The notes below the pieces were generated by a model. The model saw only the letters and a program-made list of their open reading frames with translations. It had not been told where the DNA came from and searched no databases. The position numbers were made by a program, and so were the translations under genes. This document shows positions 33,031 to 49,824 of a DNA stretch of 64,000 nucleotides, in pieces. Source of the stretch: Amylostereum areolatum (lineage: Eukaryota > Basidiomycota > Agaricomycetes > Russulales > Stereaceae). Within the stretch, counting starts at the first letter, position 1, and the number at the start of each line of letters is the position of its first letter. The stretch lies in the NCBI GenBank assembly GCA_012932865.1, contig SAXG01000129.1, positions 1 through 64,000 of the forward strand, in the 5' to 3' direction.

Positions 33031-33259
33031 CGTTTGTGTTGTCTGAACTTCCGGTACAATTTCACACCTTGAACACCTTGGTCTCGATGAGGGTCTGTCG
33101 ACGTACTGAGAGTGACAATCATATTATTGAGTTCTCTATCCGGTGGTCTAATAAACGACAGCAGGGGGTACATGGGCAGTTTGGTACAGCTTCTCTTCTC
33201 TTCTCTATTCGGCTTCGTTTCCTTCGTCTCGTCCAACTTTCGAGTGGGACAAAGAGCAC

Positions 33260-35311
33260 TCAAGCCGTCGCAAGCAAGGAGCGACCGCTCATCTCTGCCA
33301 AAAACACACCATTCAGCACCCACACGAACCCCGTGAAAGAAAAATACACTCACCCTCCGGCTGCTCCAACCCAAGCAACGCGAGCACCGTCGGCGCCACA
33401 TCGCACAACGCGCCCTCCTCCTCCTCGCCGTCGGTCTTGTCCTCCGCGAACTTGAACTTGGCGGGGTCGCCCGTCATGATGAACGGCACGCGGTTCGTCG
33501 TGTGCGCCGTGTGCGGCGCGCCCGTGTCTGGGTTCAGCATCTGCTCCGCGTTGCCGTGGTCCGCGGTGATGAGCAGGATGTACCCCGCGTCCTGGCAGGC
33601 CTTGTAGACGGTGCCGACGGCCGCGTCGGTGTGCGTGATGGCTTCGACCGCCGCGTCGTAGACACCCGTGTGGCCGACCTAAGGCGGGGTCAGCGAGGTT
33701 GCCATGGATGGGAGAAGAGAGACGCACCATGTCCGGCGGTGCAAAGTTGCACATGACGAACTCGTGCGTATTCGCACGCACGACCTCTGCGACCTTGTCC
33801 GCGACGTCCTGCACGCTCATCTGTGGCTGCTTGTCGTACGTCGCGACCTTGGGGGAGGAGAGCATGTGCCGCTCCTCGGCATCGAACTGCTTCTCGACTC
33901 CGCCGTTGAAGAAGAAGGTCACGTGTGCGTATTTTTCGGTTTCTGCGGAGAGGGTGAGCAGGAAAAAAGGGTGGCGGAGGGGCGAAGGAAAAGGGAAAGG
34001 TGGGAGGGCTGGATGAAAGGGAAGCGGAGACGCACCGGCGATGTGGGCCTGCTTGATACCCTGCTTGGAGAGCCATTCTGCGAGGACGTTGGTCATGGCC
34101 TGGGGCGGGAAGGCCACGGGGAACGGGAACTCGGCGTTGTAGCGCGACATGGTGGTGATGTGCTGCAAGAAAGTGTGAATACAGGATGAGTCAACGCAGC
34201 GAGGGTGGGGCGCGCACCAGGCCCTTGGGCACGTCGACCTCCATCGGTTTGTCCGGGAGGCCAAACACGGTCGCGATCTCGCGCATGCGGTCAGAGCGGT
34301 AGTTGAAGAAGAAAAGCGTGTCGTCGTCTGCCAGTCCGTTCGTCAGCGTCGTCCTCCCCGGCCACGAACACGAACACGCGTACCCTTGATCCTTCCCGCG
34401 TCCCCGTTGACAATGATCGGCTTCAAGAACTCGTCCGTCTCGTCCTTCTCGTACCGCGCCTCGATCTCTTTCACCGCATCCTCCGCCTTCTCGCCGATGC
34501 CCCCTACAAGCCCGTCGATGGCGATCTTGACGCGCTCCCAGCGCTTGTCACGGTCCATCGCGTAGTAGCGGCCGACGACGGTCGCGAGCTCGCCGACGTC
34601 CTCCTTAGCGATGAACTCGGAGAGCTCCTTGGCGTACTGTGCAGCGGAGCGCGGTGCGGTGTCGCGCCCGTCGCCGAAGAAATGGATGTAGACGTGCGGG
34701 ACGCCGACTTCTTTGGCTGTCTCGAGGAGGGCGTAGAGGTGCGTGTTGTGGGAGTGCACGCCGCCGTCGGAGACCTGTTCCAAAAAAAAATGAAGATTAA
34801 AACGAAGGCGAAAGAGGGGAAGGACGCACGAGGCCCAGGAGATGCAGCCGTCCGTTTCCCTCCTTTGCGCGCTGGAAAGACGCGAGGATCGCCTCGTTCT
34901 TGTGGAACTGGCGCTTCTTGATCGCGACGTCGATGCGCACGATGTCCTGCCAGACAATGCGGCCTGCGCCGATGTTCAGATGCCTGCACCCGTCCGTCAC
35001 GCCGTCAGAGGTCGATATCGGGAGGAAGAGTGGGAGTGCCGCACCCGACTTCGGAGTTGCCCATAAGGCCCTCGCTGAGCCCGACGGCGACACCGTGTGC
35101 GGCGAGCTCGCGGTAGGCGTGCTCCTTCGCGATCGTGTCCATGTTCGTCGTCGTTCCGGCCTCGATCGCGTTGCCCTTGATGCCCTTTTCGGCGGCGACG
35201 CCCCAGCCGTCGTGCACGCTGTTGGGCGGCAGCAATGATCAATCGGGGCGGAAGTTGAGAAGGAGGGAAGGGGGCATACATGAGACAGACTTTGTTTTTG
35301 ACTTCGACCAT
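33260..35311 (-). CDS. gpmI: 2,3-bisphosphoglycerate-independent phosphoglycerate mutase
   Basis: Nine exons splice in phase to 520 aa: 35311-35280, 35218-35045, 34983-34830, 34774-34384, 34327-34218, 34162-34036, 33942-33728, 33678-33354, 33294-33260. The enzyme interconverts 3- and 2-phosphoglycerate in glycolysis using two Mn ions. The metal and phospho-serine motifs are all present: [20 protein letters not shown] (catalytic Ser), [54 protein letters not shown] and [11 protein letters not shown]. The last 12 codons ([11 protein letters not shown]) come from a 35-nt exon. It converges on the secreted-protein gene, leaving only 229 bp between stop codons. Confidence 0.96.
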
Positions 35312-35902
35312 GGTAGTTGGGAGGGAGGAAGAAGGAAGGGATGCGGAAAGCGGAAGCGGTGTTGCGACAAACGCGAAGTCCTTTTTGAAGTGGAGCCGAC
35401 TTGGAACTACCGCTTTGGCAGGCGCGCATGGATCGATTACGACGTCGACGTCAGGCTCGGCCTTTACGACGACCAGCCTTGGACCAGCCCTCGCTTTCTC
35501 GACCATAGCCACCAGGCGTCCCGAGGTCCGAGGAGAGCACCTTTATGGCGCGAATACTTATACGACGCTTGTCCCATGCGCGAAGCGGAAAGGATGCTGT
35601 ACTATACAATTATCTAAATACAGGTTTCTGTTGGGTACATCGCAGCGTAAGCTTGACAGTAAGTTATGGAGTGACATGGTCGTGATCAGAAACAGAACTT
35701 CAACTTGCGTATTATAATTGAGGCCTGAGGGGCGAGAGCCCACAGAGTAATAATGACTGGAAGCGCCGAGGGGGGATATGAGTATTACTGTACAATTCAT
35801 TAGGCTGGTCATGGGCAACTATATTGATACTACATGGACATGGGACGGGTCCAGCTCGTCCTCATAACGTAACACTCGACGTACACCCACCTATCCTCGA
35901 GG
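35312..35902. other. Intergenic, iPGM promoter and DUF6534 gene 3' flank
   Basis: No supported gene. Short ORFs on both strands lack domains. Confidence 0.5.
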
Positions 35903-38056
35903 TCACGCGATAAACACGGGCGACTGAAGAACAGAAGGTTCTCCTGGGTCGACCTCGTAGTGGACGGTTTTTTCGACGTTGACCTCGATCTGTGATGACC
36001 ATAGGTAAGTACACACTGGGCCAGGGAAAGAACCGCTAATGGAGCAGACCTTGGTCCCTGCGTCTCGATCGAGCTCTTCTAACGCAGAATGAGCGGACTG
36101 GGTATGAATGTCAGGACATAGCGCGCTCGGTAGTGCTGGGCGAATACAGTCACTGACGCCAGCGGGGAATCGCATCATGAACGATTGTGTTCTTCGATGA
36201 AATGTGTGAGGGAAGTGAATCGGGAGCGTGCCGTCTTGACCCGAATGTTGAGATTGCCCACGAAGAGAATGTCGAGTGTTGAGCCTGATGAAGCTGAGTA
36301 AGAACGAGAATGATCCATGATCTGCGAGAGAGGGTACGCACGTTATGAGGAGGGAATTTGCGTAGACTGTTGCTGATCATCAGTCGACGAGCGCCCCAGA
36401 GTATACGGCTGCACGTACGTTTGGCGATAGCGAAGTGAATTCCGAGAAAGACGAGGTTGTCAGGCATCGCAAGCCACTGTCGCGAGCCAGGGTCAGCACA
36501 AATAATTCCGTCCTAGGATCCGACTGCTACTCACGCAGATCAACGTCGCCACCGTCGCCACGCTGCCCCCGACCAAGTCAGCAATATGAAGTGGGATGGG
36601 ATAGGACGACGGACCAAGTCAAAGCTCCATTGTTGAAAGAGTATAGCATTATCAGATCGATAACATGGTCCATGCTCGGGGACGGGACACTGATCGAAAA
36701 TAATTAGCATCAATGTGCCGCGCAGAAACGACACACTTACCTCCCGAAACCGTGACGGCTGAGTTGCAGGTAGTAACACATGGCGAGGGCGATCATTATG
36801 TCCAGAGCGGAAGATAGGGATAACCCTAGGGTGAACACCCACTGGTGTGACATCAGTCGAATTGATGAAAAGGAGAGTAGAAAGAAGGCGCACGCCAGCG
36901 ACGCGGACGAATGCGCTGTAACTCCGGAGGGTGGACCTGGGCAAAGTCAGATATGGTAAAATGGGCTGATGGGGTGCAGTAGAGCGTACATCTCGGCGGT
37001 AGACACTGTGTGAAAACGTCAGTCAGGAGGGCCGTGGTGATAGTGCAGAAGCCCTCAGGGTACGTACCGCATGCAGCGACTGGGCTCAGCCGAAAGGGAT
37101 TAATGAGATGGACGAGTGAGGTAACATGAAGAGCCCTTACCTAGACGGCCGAACGTGAGAAGGATCTGATGACAGAAGGCGTGAGCGCAAGAGCGTTAAA
37201 ATGGCATTGGACACGGACGATCGGTACAGTGACGAGCCAGTTGCGTTGGCTTACTGCAAGGAAACCGTTAAGCGCTACTGTGAATTAGACGACGGAGGAA
37301 GCTTCGTACGCCTGAAGATGCGATGGCAGAAGAACCTAGAAGTACGCGCCAAGTTAGAGCCGCGGTCGAGGCTGGAAAAAACATCGGACCGCACAGGTGG
37401 ACAACGAAGGTCATGGACGCCTGGAAGAATCAGATGAAGGCGCGGCGACGGTTAGGAGGGGATCATGTGGCGTACTGTAAAGGCGACCGTCAACTATAGC
37501 CGAGTTAGAGAAGTGAAGGCGGTCTGAGAACGGGGATACTTACCGCGATCTCGCTACCGCACGGCGAAAGACAACGACATGAGCGAGGGGAGACGGGGCA
37601 GTGCACAGGTCACGTACATGATGATTCTATCCTCCGTATCTGTTCTCCCGTACTCAAGAACGAAGTACTTCCAAGTAGAGGTGGATATAAGGATGGTGTG
37701 GACGGTGTCGAGAACCCTAAGGGTGGGGACAACATCAAAATGTGATCGTGTAGATGAAGATAGACGTTTCACTCACCAGACTAACGCGACCTGTTCGGTC
37801 GTTCGACGCATCGAGTCAGCGACGCGTCCACTGCGGAGAGCAGACGCATGAACGCACCAACACCTTGATTCGACATGGGTCCTTGGGATACATGCGATAA
37901 TATAGGAAGGTCTGCGTGGCCACCACTCCAGATAGCCTTGTCCCAAAGTCAGCTCCGGAGAGCACGGAAGCTACGAAGAAGCACATACGCCAATGATGCC
38001 ATCCCGCCCAACAGGATCGGGCCCAGCGATGTCTTGACATCCACAACCGCGGACAT
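35903..38056 (-). CDS. DUF6534-type seven-helix membrane protein, micro-exon-rich
   Basis: The start at 38056 reads MSAVVDVKTSLGPILLGGMA. Resolved exons in phase: 38056-37989, 37936-37858 (TFLYYRMYPKD, a family hallmark), 37790-37777 (14 nt), 37716-37618 (VLDTVHTILI), 37553-37544 (10 nt, IEIA) and 37493-37476 (18 nt), then MTFVVHL joined to FFCHRIF. Further exons are visible but not all fixed; a late piece reads MPDNLVFLGIHFAIAKL, and the last (ending 35903) has IEVNVEKTVHYEV. The family is a large mushroom group of multi-pass membrane proteins of unknown function. The gene probably has 14 or more exons, so automatic models are likely to be wrong. Confidence 0.75.
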
Positions 38057-38774
38057 CTTCGACGCGGGCTAGCGGGGGACGAGGAGGGAAATTATGGCAA
38101 GCGGCGAGGGGATGGGTGAGAACTGAGGAGGGCAATTAGGAGGACCTAAATACATGAACTCCAGGCGCTGTTTATATTTGATAAATATGTCAATTGGTCG
38201 CTTCCGATCCCCGAAGATTCCATTTTATCGACACGACCGCGCGCCGGGTGTCAGGGACATCCTGGGACGTCCCGTCCTCTCTTCGAGCGCGAAATCGAAT
38301 CGCCGGGCTGTCTGAAAGAGGCGGAATAAAAGGCAGGATGTCCACGAGGATACAAATTAGATGTACTGTACGAGATTGAAGTAGAAGGGCCAGGACGGTC
38401 GGTTGTTATCCGACGATTTGGCCCGATGCGTATCTGTGCCCCGCAAGGGGTCTAGACGATGTTTACGTACCTAAAAGTGTACTCCGATCAGGTCACGCAC
38501 CCTTCTCCTACAGAACGACTGTCTTCTGAGTAAGATCAGCCACGGAGACTACCCTTCTCCGAGATGCATGTCAGAAATCTGTTCAACGAGTCGAGGGGGG
38601 CCGGAGGTGAAAAGCACATCTTTTCTGAGACAGTTATTGACAAGCGACTGGGGTCATGTTAATGAGATTCCTGTGCCGATGACGGGGGGCCCTAGAGTAC
38701 TATTACTTCCCACTACTCCGTAGCGCGCTGGGTACTGTGGGACCATGATGATGATGATTTTTCCCCGTGCAATT
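38057..38774. other. Intergenic, transposon left flank
   Basis: About 700 bp with no gene. Ends in the TA dinucleotide (38775-38776) duplicated on insertion of the transposon. Confidence 0.5.
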
Positions 38775-38776
38775 TA

Positions 38777-38845
38777 CAGCCGTTTGCATAACCGACTGGA
38801 ATCCGCGCGTCGAGAAACTTGTTTGTCAGAGCCAAACATTGCCTT
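38777..38845 (+). repeat. Left terminal inverted repeat of the transposon
   Basis: 69 bp identical to the reverse complement of 42729-42797. Begins directly after the TA target site. Confidence 0.95.
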
Positions 38846-38925
38846 TTCGGGAAATCACGTCTGCTGCGGGAGTGACAGCTGTGCGTCGCGAGGTCAGCTT
38901 TGCAGTGTCTTGAGTCCTGACCGCA

Positions 38926-40017
38926 ATGGCACCTCCCCTTAACCCTCAACTTCGAGAACGCATTGTCGAATGGCGGGAGCGTTTTACAGTCTCCGAGATC
39001 ACTGAACTCGCGCAGTGCTCAAAAAGCACAGTCTATGAAATCCTCCGCCTTTATCGCGAGACAGGTTCAGTGCATAGTCCCCATGGACTGTTGTCCCATG
39101 GCCGCTCCCGCATCCTTTCATTTGGAGAGCTCACATCCATCAACTCCTGGTTGGTTCAAGAGCCAGCAATGTTTCTTGACGAGATTCAAGACCGTCTTGA
39201 CAAGGAGCTCGGAGTGTACGTTTCACTTGCAACCGTCGCCCGCGCTGTTCGCAGCCTTGCTCTCACTCACAAGCGGATATCAAAGGAGGCATTGGAACGA
39301 AACGATGCCGTTCGCGCAATGTGGGATGCAGCTTGGGGGGATATACCCATGGAGAGCATAGTCTGGTTGGATGAATCTGGGGTGGATGATCGGGCACATC
39401 AGCGGACAATGGGAAGGGCACCACTGGGATCTGCATGCGTCCGCCGTGACCTGTTCTTCCATGGCACACGCCTGACAATGCTCCCAGTGCTCTCCTGTGA
39501 TGGGATCATTGCTTTGGATCTTCTCGAAGGATCAGTCAACCGTGAGAGGTTCCTCCATTTTCTGCGGGAGGATGTTGTACGCTTCAATTTCTTCTGGATG
39601 TCTGTGTCATGCTTATGCCTGTGTTGTGCTCATATAGGCACCCCTTCTCAACTCATATACTCCAGACAATCCAAGCCGTAATTCTGTGGTAGTCATGGAT
39701 AATGTTGCCTTTCATCATGGAGACGAAGTGCGGGAGATCATTGAGAATGACTGTGGTGCGTTGTGCTGTCTGAAAGCTCCGGCTTCAAGGTATACTAACC
39801 AGTTTTAATGACAGGTGCAAAGCTTATATACCTACCACCATACTCCCCCGACATGAATCCCATCGAGCAAGCTTTCAGTAGTATCAAAGCCTTCTTGCGC
39901 CGTAATGAAAGCCACTTCACTGGACCTCACATGCGCGCTGAACTCATCCATCTTGCTATGGAAGAAATAACGAATGAAGATGCCATTGGCTGGATTACAA
40001 ACTGCGGGTATTCGTAA
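38926..40017 (+). CDS. IS630/Tc1-mariner-like transposase (DDE_3)
   Basis: Three exons, 38926-39576, 39638-39755 and 39815-40017, splice in phase to 323 aa. An N-terminal helix-turn-helix ([19 protein letters not shown]) is followed by a second winged-helix-like part and the DDE catalytic fold: [11 protein letters not shown] (first Asp), [10 protein letters not shown] (second Asp), [16 protein letters not shown] (Glu). I count 35 residues between the second Asp and the Glu. All three catalytic residues are present, so the enzyme should be able to cut and join DNA. Both introns are GT-AG, with a TACTAAC branch site in the second. Confidence 0.93.
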
Positions 40018-40183
40018 AGTAGGTAACGAACGTGGGGTAGATGTATGGACAGAGGTGATTATGCGACAGATGAGGGAGTAGTAGGTTAGCGGAAGGTTAT
40101 GCAGTGTAGTAAAGAGTGGGGGGTCAGGACAGCATGGTGTATGTACAGAAAATATTAGGCAACATTATAAAGGTTCGAGAAAC

Positions 40184-42230
40184 TCACTTATCCCCGAAGA
40201 CATCGTACTCTGAAAAGAGAGACCGTACATAGTCTTTCTTCATGCGTAAACGCCTAGAGAATTGCTCTGCGGATGCAACGAGAACTCTCAGGCTATCGCT
40301 ATCACCCCCGGTGAGTGACACCAAGGTGTCAAGGTCTAGCGAGGGCAAGGTTTCAAGGGTGATCTCCGCCGAAACAAGCATGGAGTGGTACTGCAACAGG
40401 TCATGTCCATCACGTTCAAGGATAGTGAGGAAAAAGTAATATAACTCATCCTGACGCCGAGGCATAGGAGAGAAAGGCAGGGCAGGAGGCGGTGCTGGAG
40501 ATAACATGGAAGCGGGGGTCGCCGATGAACCTGCGGCGGAGGGAAGGGGAGGCGGAGAAATGCCGAGAACAGCAGATATCATAGCACTTTGTTGATTGAC
40601 GAGGCCAGCGATGACGGGGACAAGAGCGGTGGCGGCATCTGTGGGTGCAGCGGGTGTGGCGGTAGGTGTCATCACAGAATGTGGGCCTGAACGTCCACGG
40701 GCCTTGTGCGGGCGCAGACGACCATCGCGCACGCCATCAAACTCCTCAGTATTAGGAGGGTACTTGACAGTCGTTTCTTTCGCATCCTATCGAGATAGAG
40801 AAGGTCAGTACAGCATTGATCATATTCACAGAGGCTACTCACAACAGCGGATGCCCAACGCTTCAATCGCTTCCGATTAAGGCCAATGTGTCCATCTTGG
40901 GTTGGATAACAGAAGCCTTGCTCGTTGTGCTCGCCGCGATGCTTGTCACACTTGTACATTTCCTTCAGCTCGAGAATGATAGTACCCTGACGCTTGATCG
41001 AGTCAGAGTACGAGTCCGTGTTTGGAACCTGAGAAATACAATAAGTTTGGCAGGTTCATTAAATATACGTGCAGGCTTACCTCGGTTCCAGCACACGTTG
41101 GTCCGAGTTCCTTGTCGTGCTGGAGCACGGCATCAAACGGCTACAAGTCCCAATATTAGTCAAAGCAGAAGAACAGGGATGAAACCACATACACGCTTGC
41201 GCAGCCGGAAAGCCTCCATGGCGTCAAGGTCAAGTTCGATGTAGACATCACGAGGCCGTTTACGGAGTAAGGCCTCCCGAATTGCGAACCAGTCTTCATC
41301 TGAATCGACACTTGATGCATCACCCTTGCTGCAGGTAACAGAACGTTTAGGTATATGTTTGTATAACAATAGACGGAACAACTTACTTGACACCAGTCCA
41401 ACGAATCTTGAAGGGTACGTTGATGGAGAACTGCCCATCCAACCCATGGATACGAAGGCCTTCAGCTACGAGAGACTCACGCGGAGTACTCGGGGTGATA
41501 GCGACAGTGGTGACCTTCGTGTCGTGAGTCCTCTTTGAACTCGCAGAGCTCTTGCCCTTCGCGGAACGTGGCACAGCCGGGGTGTAATAGACAGTGTAAT
41601 GTGTGGTGTAGCCTGCAGGTAATTGGTCAGTATGCTCATTGTTAATGAAGAATGGATCAACGCACGGTCATTCGATGACGACGCAGCAGATCCTGGGGCG
41701 GAGGGTAGAAACCCAATGGCATCGCTTGTGTTCCCAGCCAAGGGAGTGCCGGAGTTAGCCTGGAGGGCGACTGGTGCCGACTGTTGAGGCATAGGTGGAG
41801 GCGGCGGCGGCAACTGTGGGCCTGGAGGTGGTGGTGGTGGCAGCGGCAGGCCTGGGGGCGGCGGAACTGGGGGCAGCGGAACTCGAGGTAGTGAGGCGAG
41901 CGTTGGGGCAACTACTCCGGGGTTGGCAGCCTGCCATCGTGCCGTCAACATATCGAGAACACGACGTTGATCTTGAGGCGACAGGCGCGCGAAGCCGGCT
42001 TGTCGCGACTCCTCCATCTCATCTTGGGATGTGTAGAATTGAGGAGGATTGACCGCTCCATCTAGAGAAAGTCAGCACCGCACACAAACTCTACTGGTAC
42101 GTAACGTACCAATCCCTCCCGGGTTCACAAGCCAGTGGATCGACACAGGTCGGGGAGCCTGCGGGTGTCGATAAGGAACGAATCGCGGTGTCAAAGGACG
42201 AGACGGTCCACGAGGGTCTGGAGAGGACAT
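40184..42230 (-). CDS. Transposon-carried protein of unknown function
   Basis: Seven exons, 42230-42110, 42061-41666, 41612-41387, 41328-41193, 41140-41081, 41028-40843 and 40786-40184, splice in phase to 575 aa. The N-terminus is Pro/Arg-rich, followed by a polyproline tract (about residues 80-135). A middle part reads IHGLDGQFSINVPFKIRWTG. A Cys/His cluster (CDKHRGEHNEQGFCYP) may bind zinc. The C-terminal helical region (YFFLTILERDGHDLLQYHSM...LETLPSLDLDTLVSLT) looks like a small SAM-type fold. It lies wholly inside the inverted repeats, so it travels with the transposase. I know no named family; a transposition accessory, DNA-binding or captured host gene are all possible. Confidence 0.8.
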
Positions 42231-42728
42231 GAGGGAGGGAGCGGGAAAAAGATGGGGATGGAACTCACAAGCTCAAAACCCGAGGCTTTTTATCATCTTC
42301 GCCAACTTCACCGCAACTTCGCCGTGCTCCTGTCATCCACCAGAATCCCACCCTCGTTGTTGCCCTTCAATCATGCGCAGTTTTGGTTTCTAGAGAGATC
42401 CAAATTAAGTGTAAGCATCCAAGACCACGAGGGGGACGTCTCCGAGGCTCCCGACTCCTCACTCACCGAGTATCCAAGCAACAAGGGTGGTTTGTGCTCG
42501 TTGTTGAGGTTTTTCAGGGTATTGAAGGCTTCTAGGCCAGCTATGAGGAGTTTTCATGACTCCCGAAGCCCGACACGGAGAGTGTTGATCACTCTGGAGA
42601 GGTCATTTGGGTGGAAAGTAGATGGAACATGTCGTCAATGGTCATCGCAAAGATCAGGAAGCCCGCTCCTGAACAGCACGAAGTCACAAATGAGTCACTG
42701 CGTGACGAATGTGATAAGCACTCCCAAT

Positions 42729-42797
42729 AAGGCAATGTTTGGCTCTGACAAACAAGTTTCTCGACGCGCGGATTCCAGTCGGTTATGCAAACGGCTG
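42729..42797 (-). repeat. Right terminal inverted repeat of the transposon
   Basis: 69 bp, perfect inverted match of 38777-38845. It is followed by TA at 42798-42799. Confidence 0.95.
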
Positions 42798-42799
42798 TA

Positions 42800-43539
42800 G
42801 GCTTCGCGGAACGCTTCTGCGCCTGTGAGTCTATGACGACGGGAATGTTCAAGTTAGCCTAAGTTTGTTGACGACGTGGACGAATGAATATATCTTTGTG
42901 TAGATCGGAGGAATAATTTGAATTACCCACTAGCTTGGACGAGTATCGGAGGATAACACGGAGTGTACCCTGATTTACTTACTCGATATGTTCATTGTTC
43001 ATCGTGTGGATCTCCGTGCCATCCAAGGACTCAAGAAGGAAATAACCAACGAACATTGGCGGTATGTTCATACCTTAGCTGCCAACAACTGCTTCATTCC
43101 CGATGCCGGAGAAAAGGCTCGAAGCTACAGGAACAGTCCTAAGTAAAGTCATAGGCGGGCGTGTGCTCATGACAACCTTTGACAGGAAACATGTGCGCGC
43201 ATTGTGCACGGCCAAATGATAGCCTGCGCTGGGTGACTGACAGCAGACATGGCATCAATTACGACCACTTGACGGTCATATTGGTGAGAGAACGAGTCTC
43301 GAAGCGTTGATGGATGCTTGTGAGGATGGTACAGCGTTATAAAGGGCTGAGCGATAATGGGGGTGGGCTGAGAGTCCGGACGGACGTGACTCGTCACGGA
43401 AACACGATGCATCACGGAGGTGTCACAAGTGACAGTAACAGAGCTCGGGCGTCACTCGCGTTGTCTTTGAGTTTGAGCTTGACCGCGACGAACACTTCTC
43501 CTCTACCACGATCTCTTTGAGACGACCCACCCTTTTGGC
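42800..43539. other. Intergenic, ISWI promoter region
   Basis: No gene supported. Contains the transposon's right flank and the upstream region of the ISWI gene. Confidence 0.5.
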
Positions 43540-47948
<4,409 letters not shown>

Positions 47949-48193
47949 CCCGCGCTCCTCTTCTCCTCTGCTCTTCTTTGTATGTATATTCTTTGATATA
48001 TTACGGTTCACCCAGGCTACCTCAATAGACTTATTTGACTGTATTCATTGTACATTGTACTTATGTCTGGTGAGATAACTGGTGTGCAGTGCGCACAGAC
48101 TACTCTAGGAAAAAGCGAAATCATCATCATGAGCTATATATCAATTTTGGACAGAAAAAACATACCTCATGTTTTACTCACTAATTCAACCAC
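47949..48193. other. Short intergenic space
   Basis: AT-richer 3' flank shared by the convergent ISWI and 48194-49824 genes. Nothing else seen. Confidence 0.5.
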
Positions 48194-49824
48194 CTAGGGA
48201 CCATCCTCCGATGGGTCAAACGAGATTCGTCTTCGCTTCTTGGGAGGGAGTCCCAGGTTGGTTGTGTGCGAGACCGAAGCAGGGACCACTGTGTGTGGTG
48301 TCAATCCACCCGAGAAGTGTTGGTACACCTGTTTAATGGTGTGTGAAGATGAAGCGGATGGAATCCCGCCGTCGCGGACAGTCAGCAGGCTAAAAGCATG
48401 GTCGTCCACCAGGTCACTGCCATCATGTCCAAAAGCATCTTTGTTACCCCCATCCTCCTGTGTGGCCTGAAGCAGGGTTGGAATGCCCATTTCATAGCAC
48501 ATGCAACGCATGGTGAATGTGTGCAGCTTCTGCAAGGACACCACCAATCAGCCTCTCATTTTGCTCATGAGCTTCAAGGGAAAGCATGTCACGCACCTCC
48601 TCCCCATTCAACAAAGCCGCTCTATAATCCCCCAAGGGAAGCAAAAGGTCCGGGGCCATCTTGAGGAGCTCTTCAACGAGCACGGGGCTCGGATTGCGGT
48701 GGCCTGCTTTCCGGAGGTGGAGTCGTGCACGTAGCTCGTGGATCCATGCCTCGTTTGATGACTTATCACGAAGGTGGCGGATCCAGTGCTCGAAGGTCTG
48801 TTGGTGCAGAGCCTGTCAGCACAACGAGCGGGACACAAGGAAACAACAAATGGGCCCACCTGTTTGGGAAGCACCCGGACCTCGGCGGCGGACAGAGGCT
48901 CGGCGGGCACCAGCTCGTAGTTGCCCAGATACAACCAGTCATCGACCATGGTCTCCATCGACCCAGACACGAACGCGCGCTCGACGCGCGGCCAGTCCTC
49001 CGCCTTCTCGCACGGGCTCAGCCACACGCCCGCGCCGCCGACGCGCGTCGGCGCATACGGCTGGTGCACGCGCCGGAGCGGCAAGAAGTCGTCGTAACCC
49101 GTTTCGGCGACGCGCGCGGGGGGGATGTACGCGTGCAGGAGGCGCCAGTTCCCGCCGAACGTACGCCGGACGACGGCGCTCGTCCAGCGGCGCTCGCTGA
49201 GCGCGACCGGGACGGTGATTTGGGTGAGCGCGTTGCGCGAGGCCGGGCTGCGTTCGAGGATCGACACCGGGACCACGGGAGGTTTAATCGAGGTGGGCTT
49301 GCGGGTCTTGCGGGCACTTTGAGAGAGCGGAGGGGCAGGAATGGGCGGAGGGGCAGGAATGGGCGGAGGGGCAGGAATGGGCGGAGGGGCAGGAACGGGC
49401 GGAGGGGCAGGAACGGGCGGAGGGGCAGGAGCAGGTGAAAGGGAAAGAGCGGGCGAAGGAGGAGGGATCTTGAAGTCCGTGGAAGAAGATACCTGGCGAG
49501 AGGCCATCGCCGCCGCGCACGCATCCGCGATTTCGGCCAGGAGGGCCGGCTCGTTGAGCAGTGTGTGGACGAACACGGCGGTGCGGTCCTACCAAGGTGT
49601 ATACACGTTAGCTGTCATCCAAGCAATCACACTGATATGGGACTTACCTCGGATGACAAGGCAGGTCGGGCTGCCACACACGCGTTCGCGAGGTCAGTGA
49701 TTATGGAGGGGTGGCTAAGGAGGATGTGACGGAGCACGGTATGCTCCATTTTCGAAAACTGGGCGGATGCGGAGAGACTCGAGGATGCCTCTCCCATAAC
49801 AGAACGGACGGCTGCTTTATACAT
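48194..49824 (-). CDS. Uncharacterised nuclear-type protein, proline repeat (DUF6697-like)
   Basis: The first exon (MYKAAVRSVMGEASSSLSAS ... from 49824; alternative starts 49797 and 49749) carries helices that are repeated in exon 2 (TVLRHILLSHPSIITDLANAC versus AVFVHTLLNEPALLAEIADAC). A run of PAPPPI/PAPPPV repeats is encoded by the 18-bp minisatellite. The block DDWLYLGNYELVPAEPLSA resembles the DUF6697 family of mushrooms, then FEHWIRHLRDKSSNEAW. The C-terminus has a PPKKRRRISF nuclear-localisation-like motif and stops at 48194. One inferred intron near 48500 would be only 34 nt, so the model there is uncertain. Function unknown. Confidence 0.6.
49326..49436 (+). repeat. 18-bp coding minisatellite
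   Basis: About six tandem copies of an 18-bp unit (GGCGGAGGGGCAGGAATG), encoding PAPPPI/PAPPPV on the minus strand. The unit is a multiple of three, so copy-number changes stay in frame. Confidence 0.9.

Larger units (their letters stand above)
38777..42797. mobile_element. Complete two-gene DNA transposon, IS630/Tc1-mariner superfamily
   Basis: The ends are perfect 69-bp inverted repeats (38777-38845 and 42729-42797) starting CAGCCGTTTGCATAACC. Both ends are flanked by TA (38775-38776, 42798-42799), the target duplication of this superfamily. Total length is 4021 bp, far longer than the usual 1.3-2.4 kb. Inside are a transposase gene (plus, 38926-40017) and a convergent second gene (minus, 42230-40184), both with complete reading frames. 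Identical inverted repeats and intact genes suggest a recent insertion. Confidence 0.93.

Noticed and set aside
49341..49700. Plus ORF of Met-Gly-Gly-Gly-Ala repeats
   Set aside because: Antisense translation of the minisatellite in the minus-strand gene.
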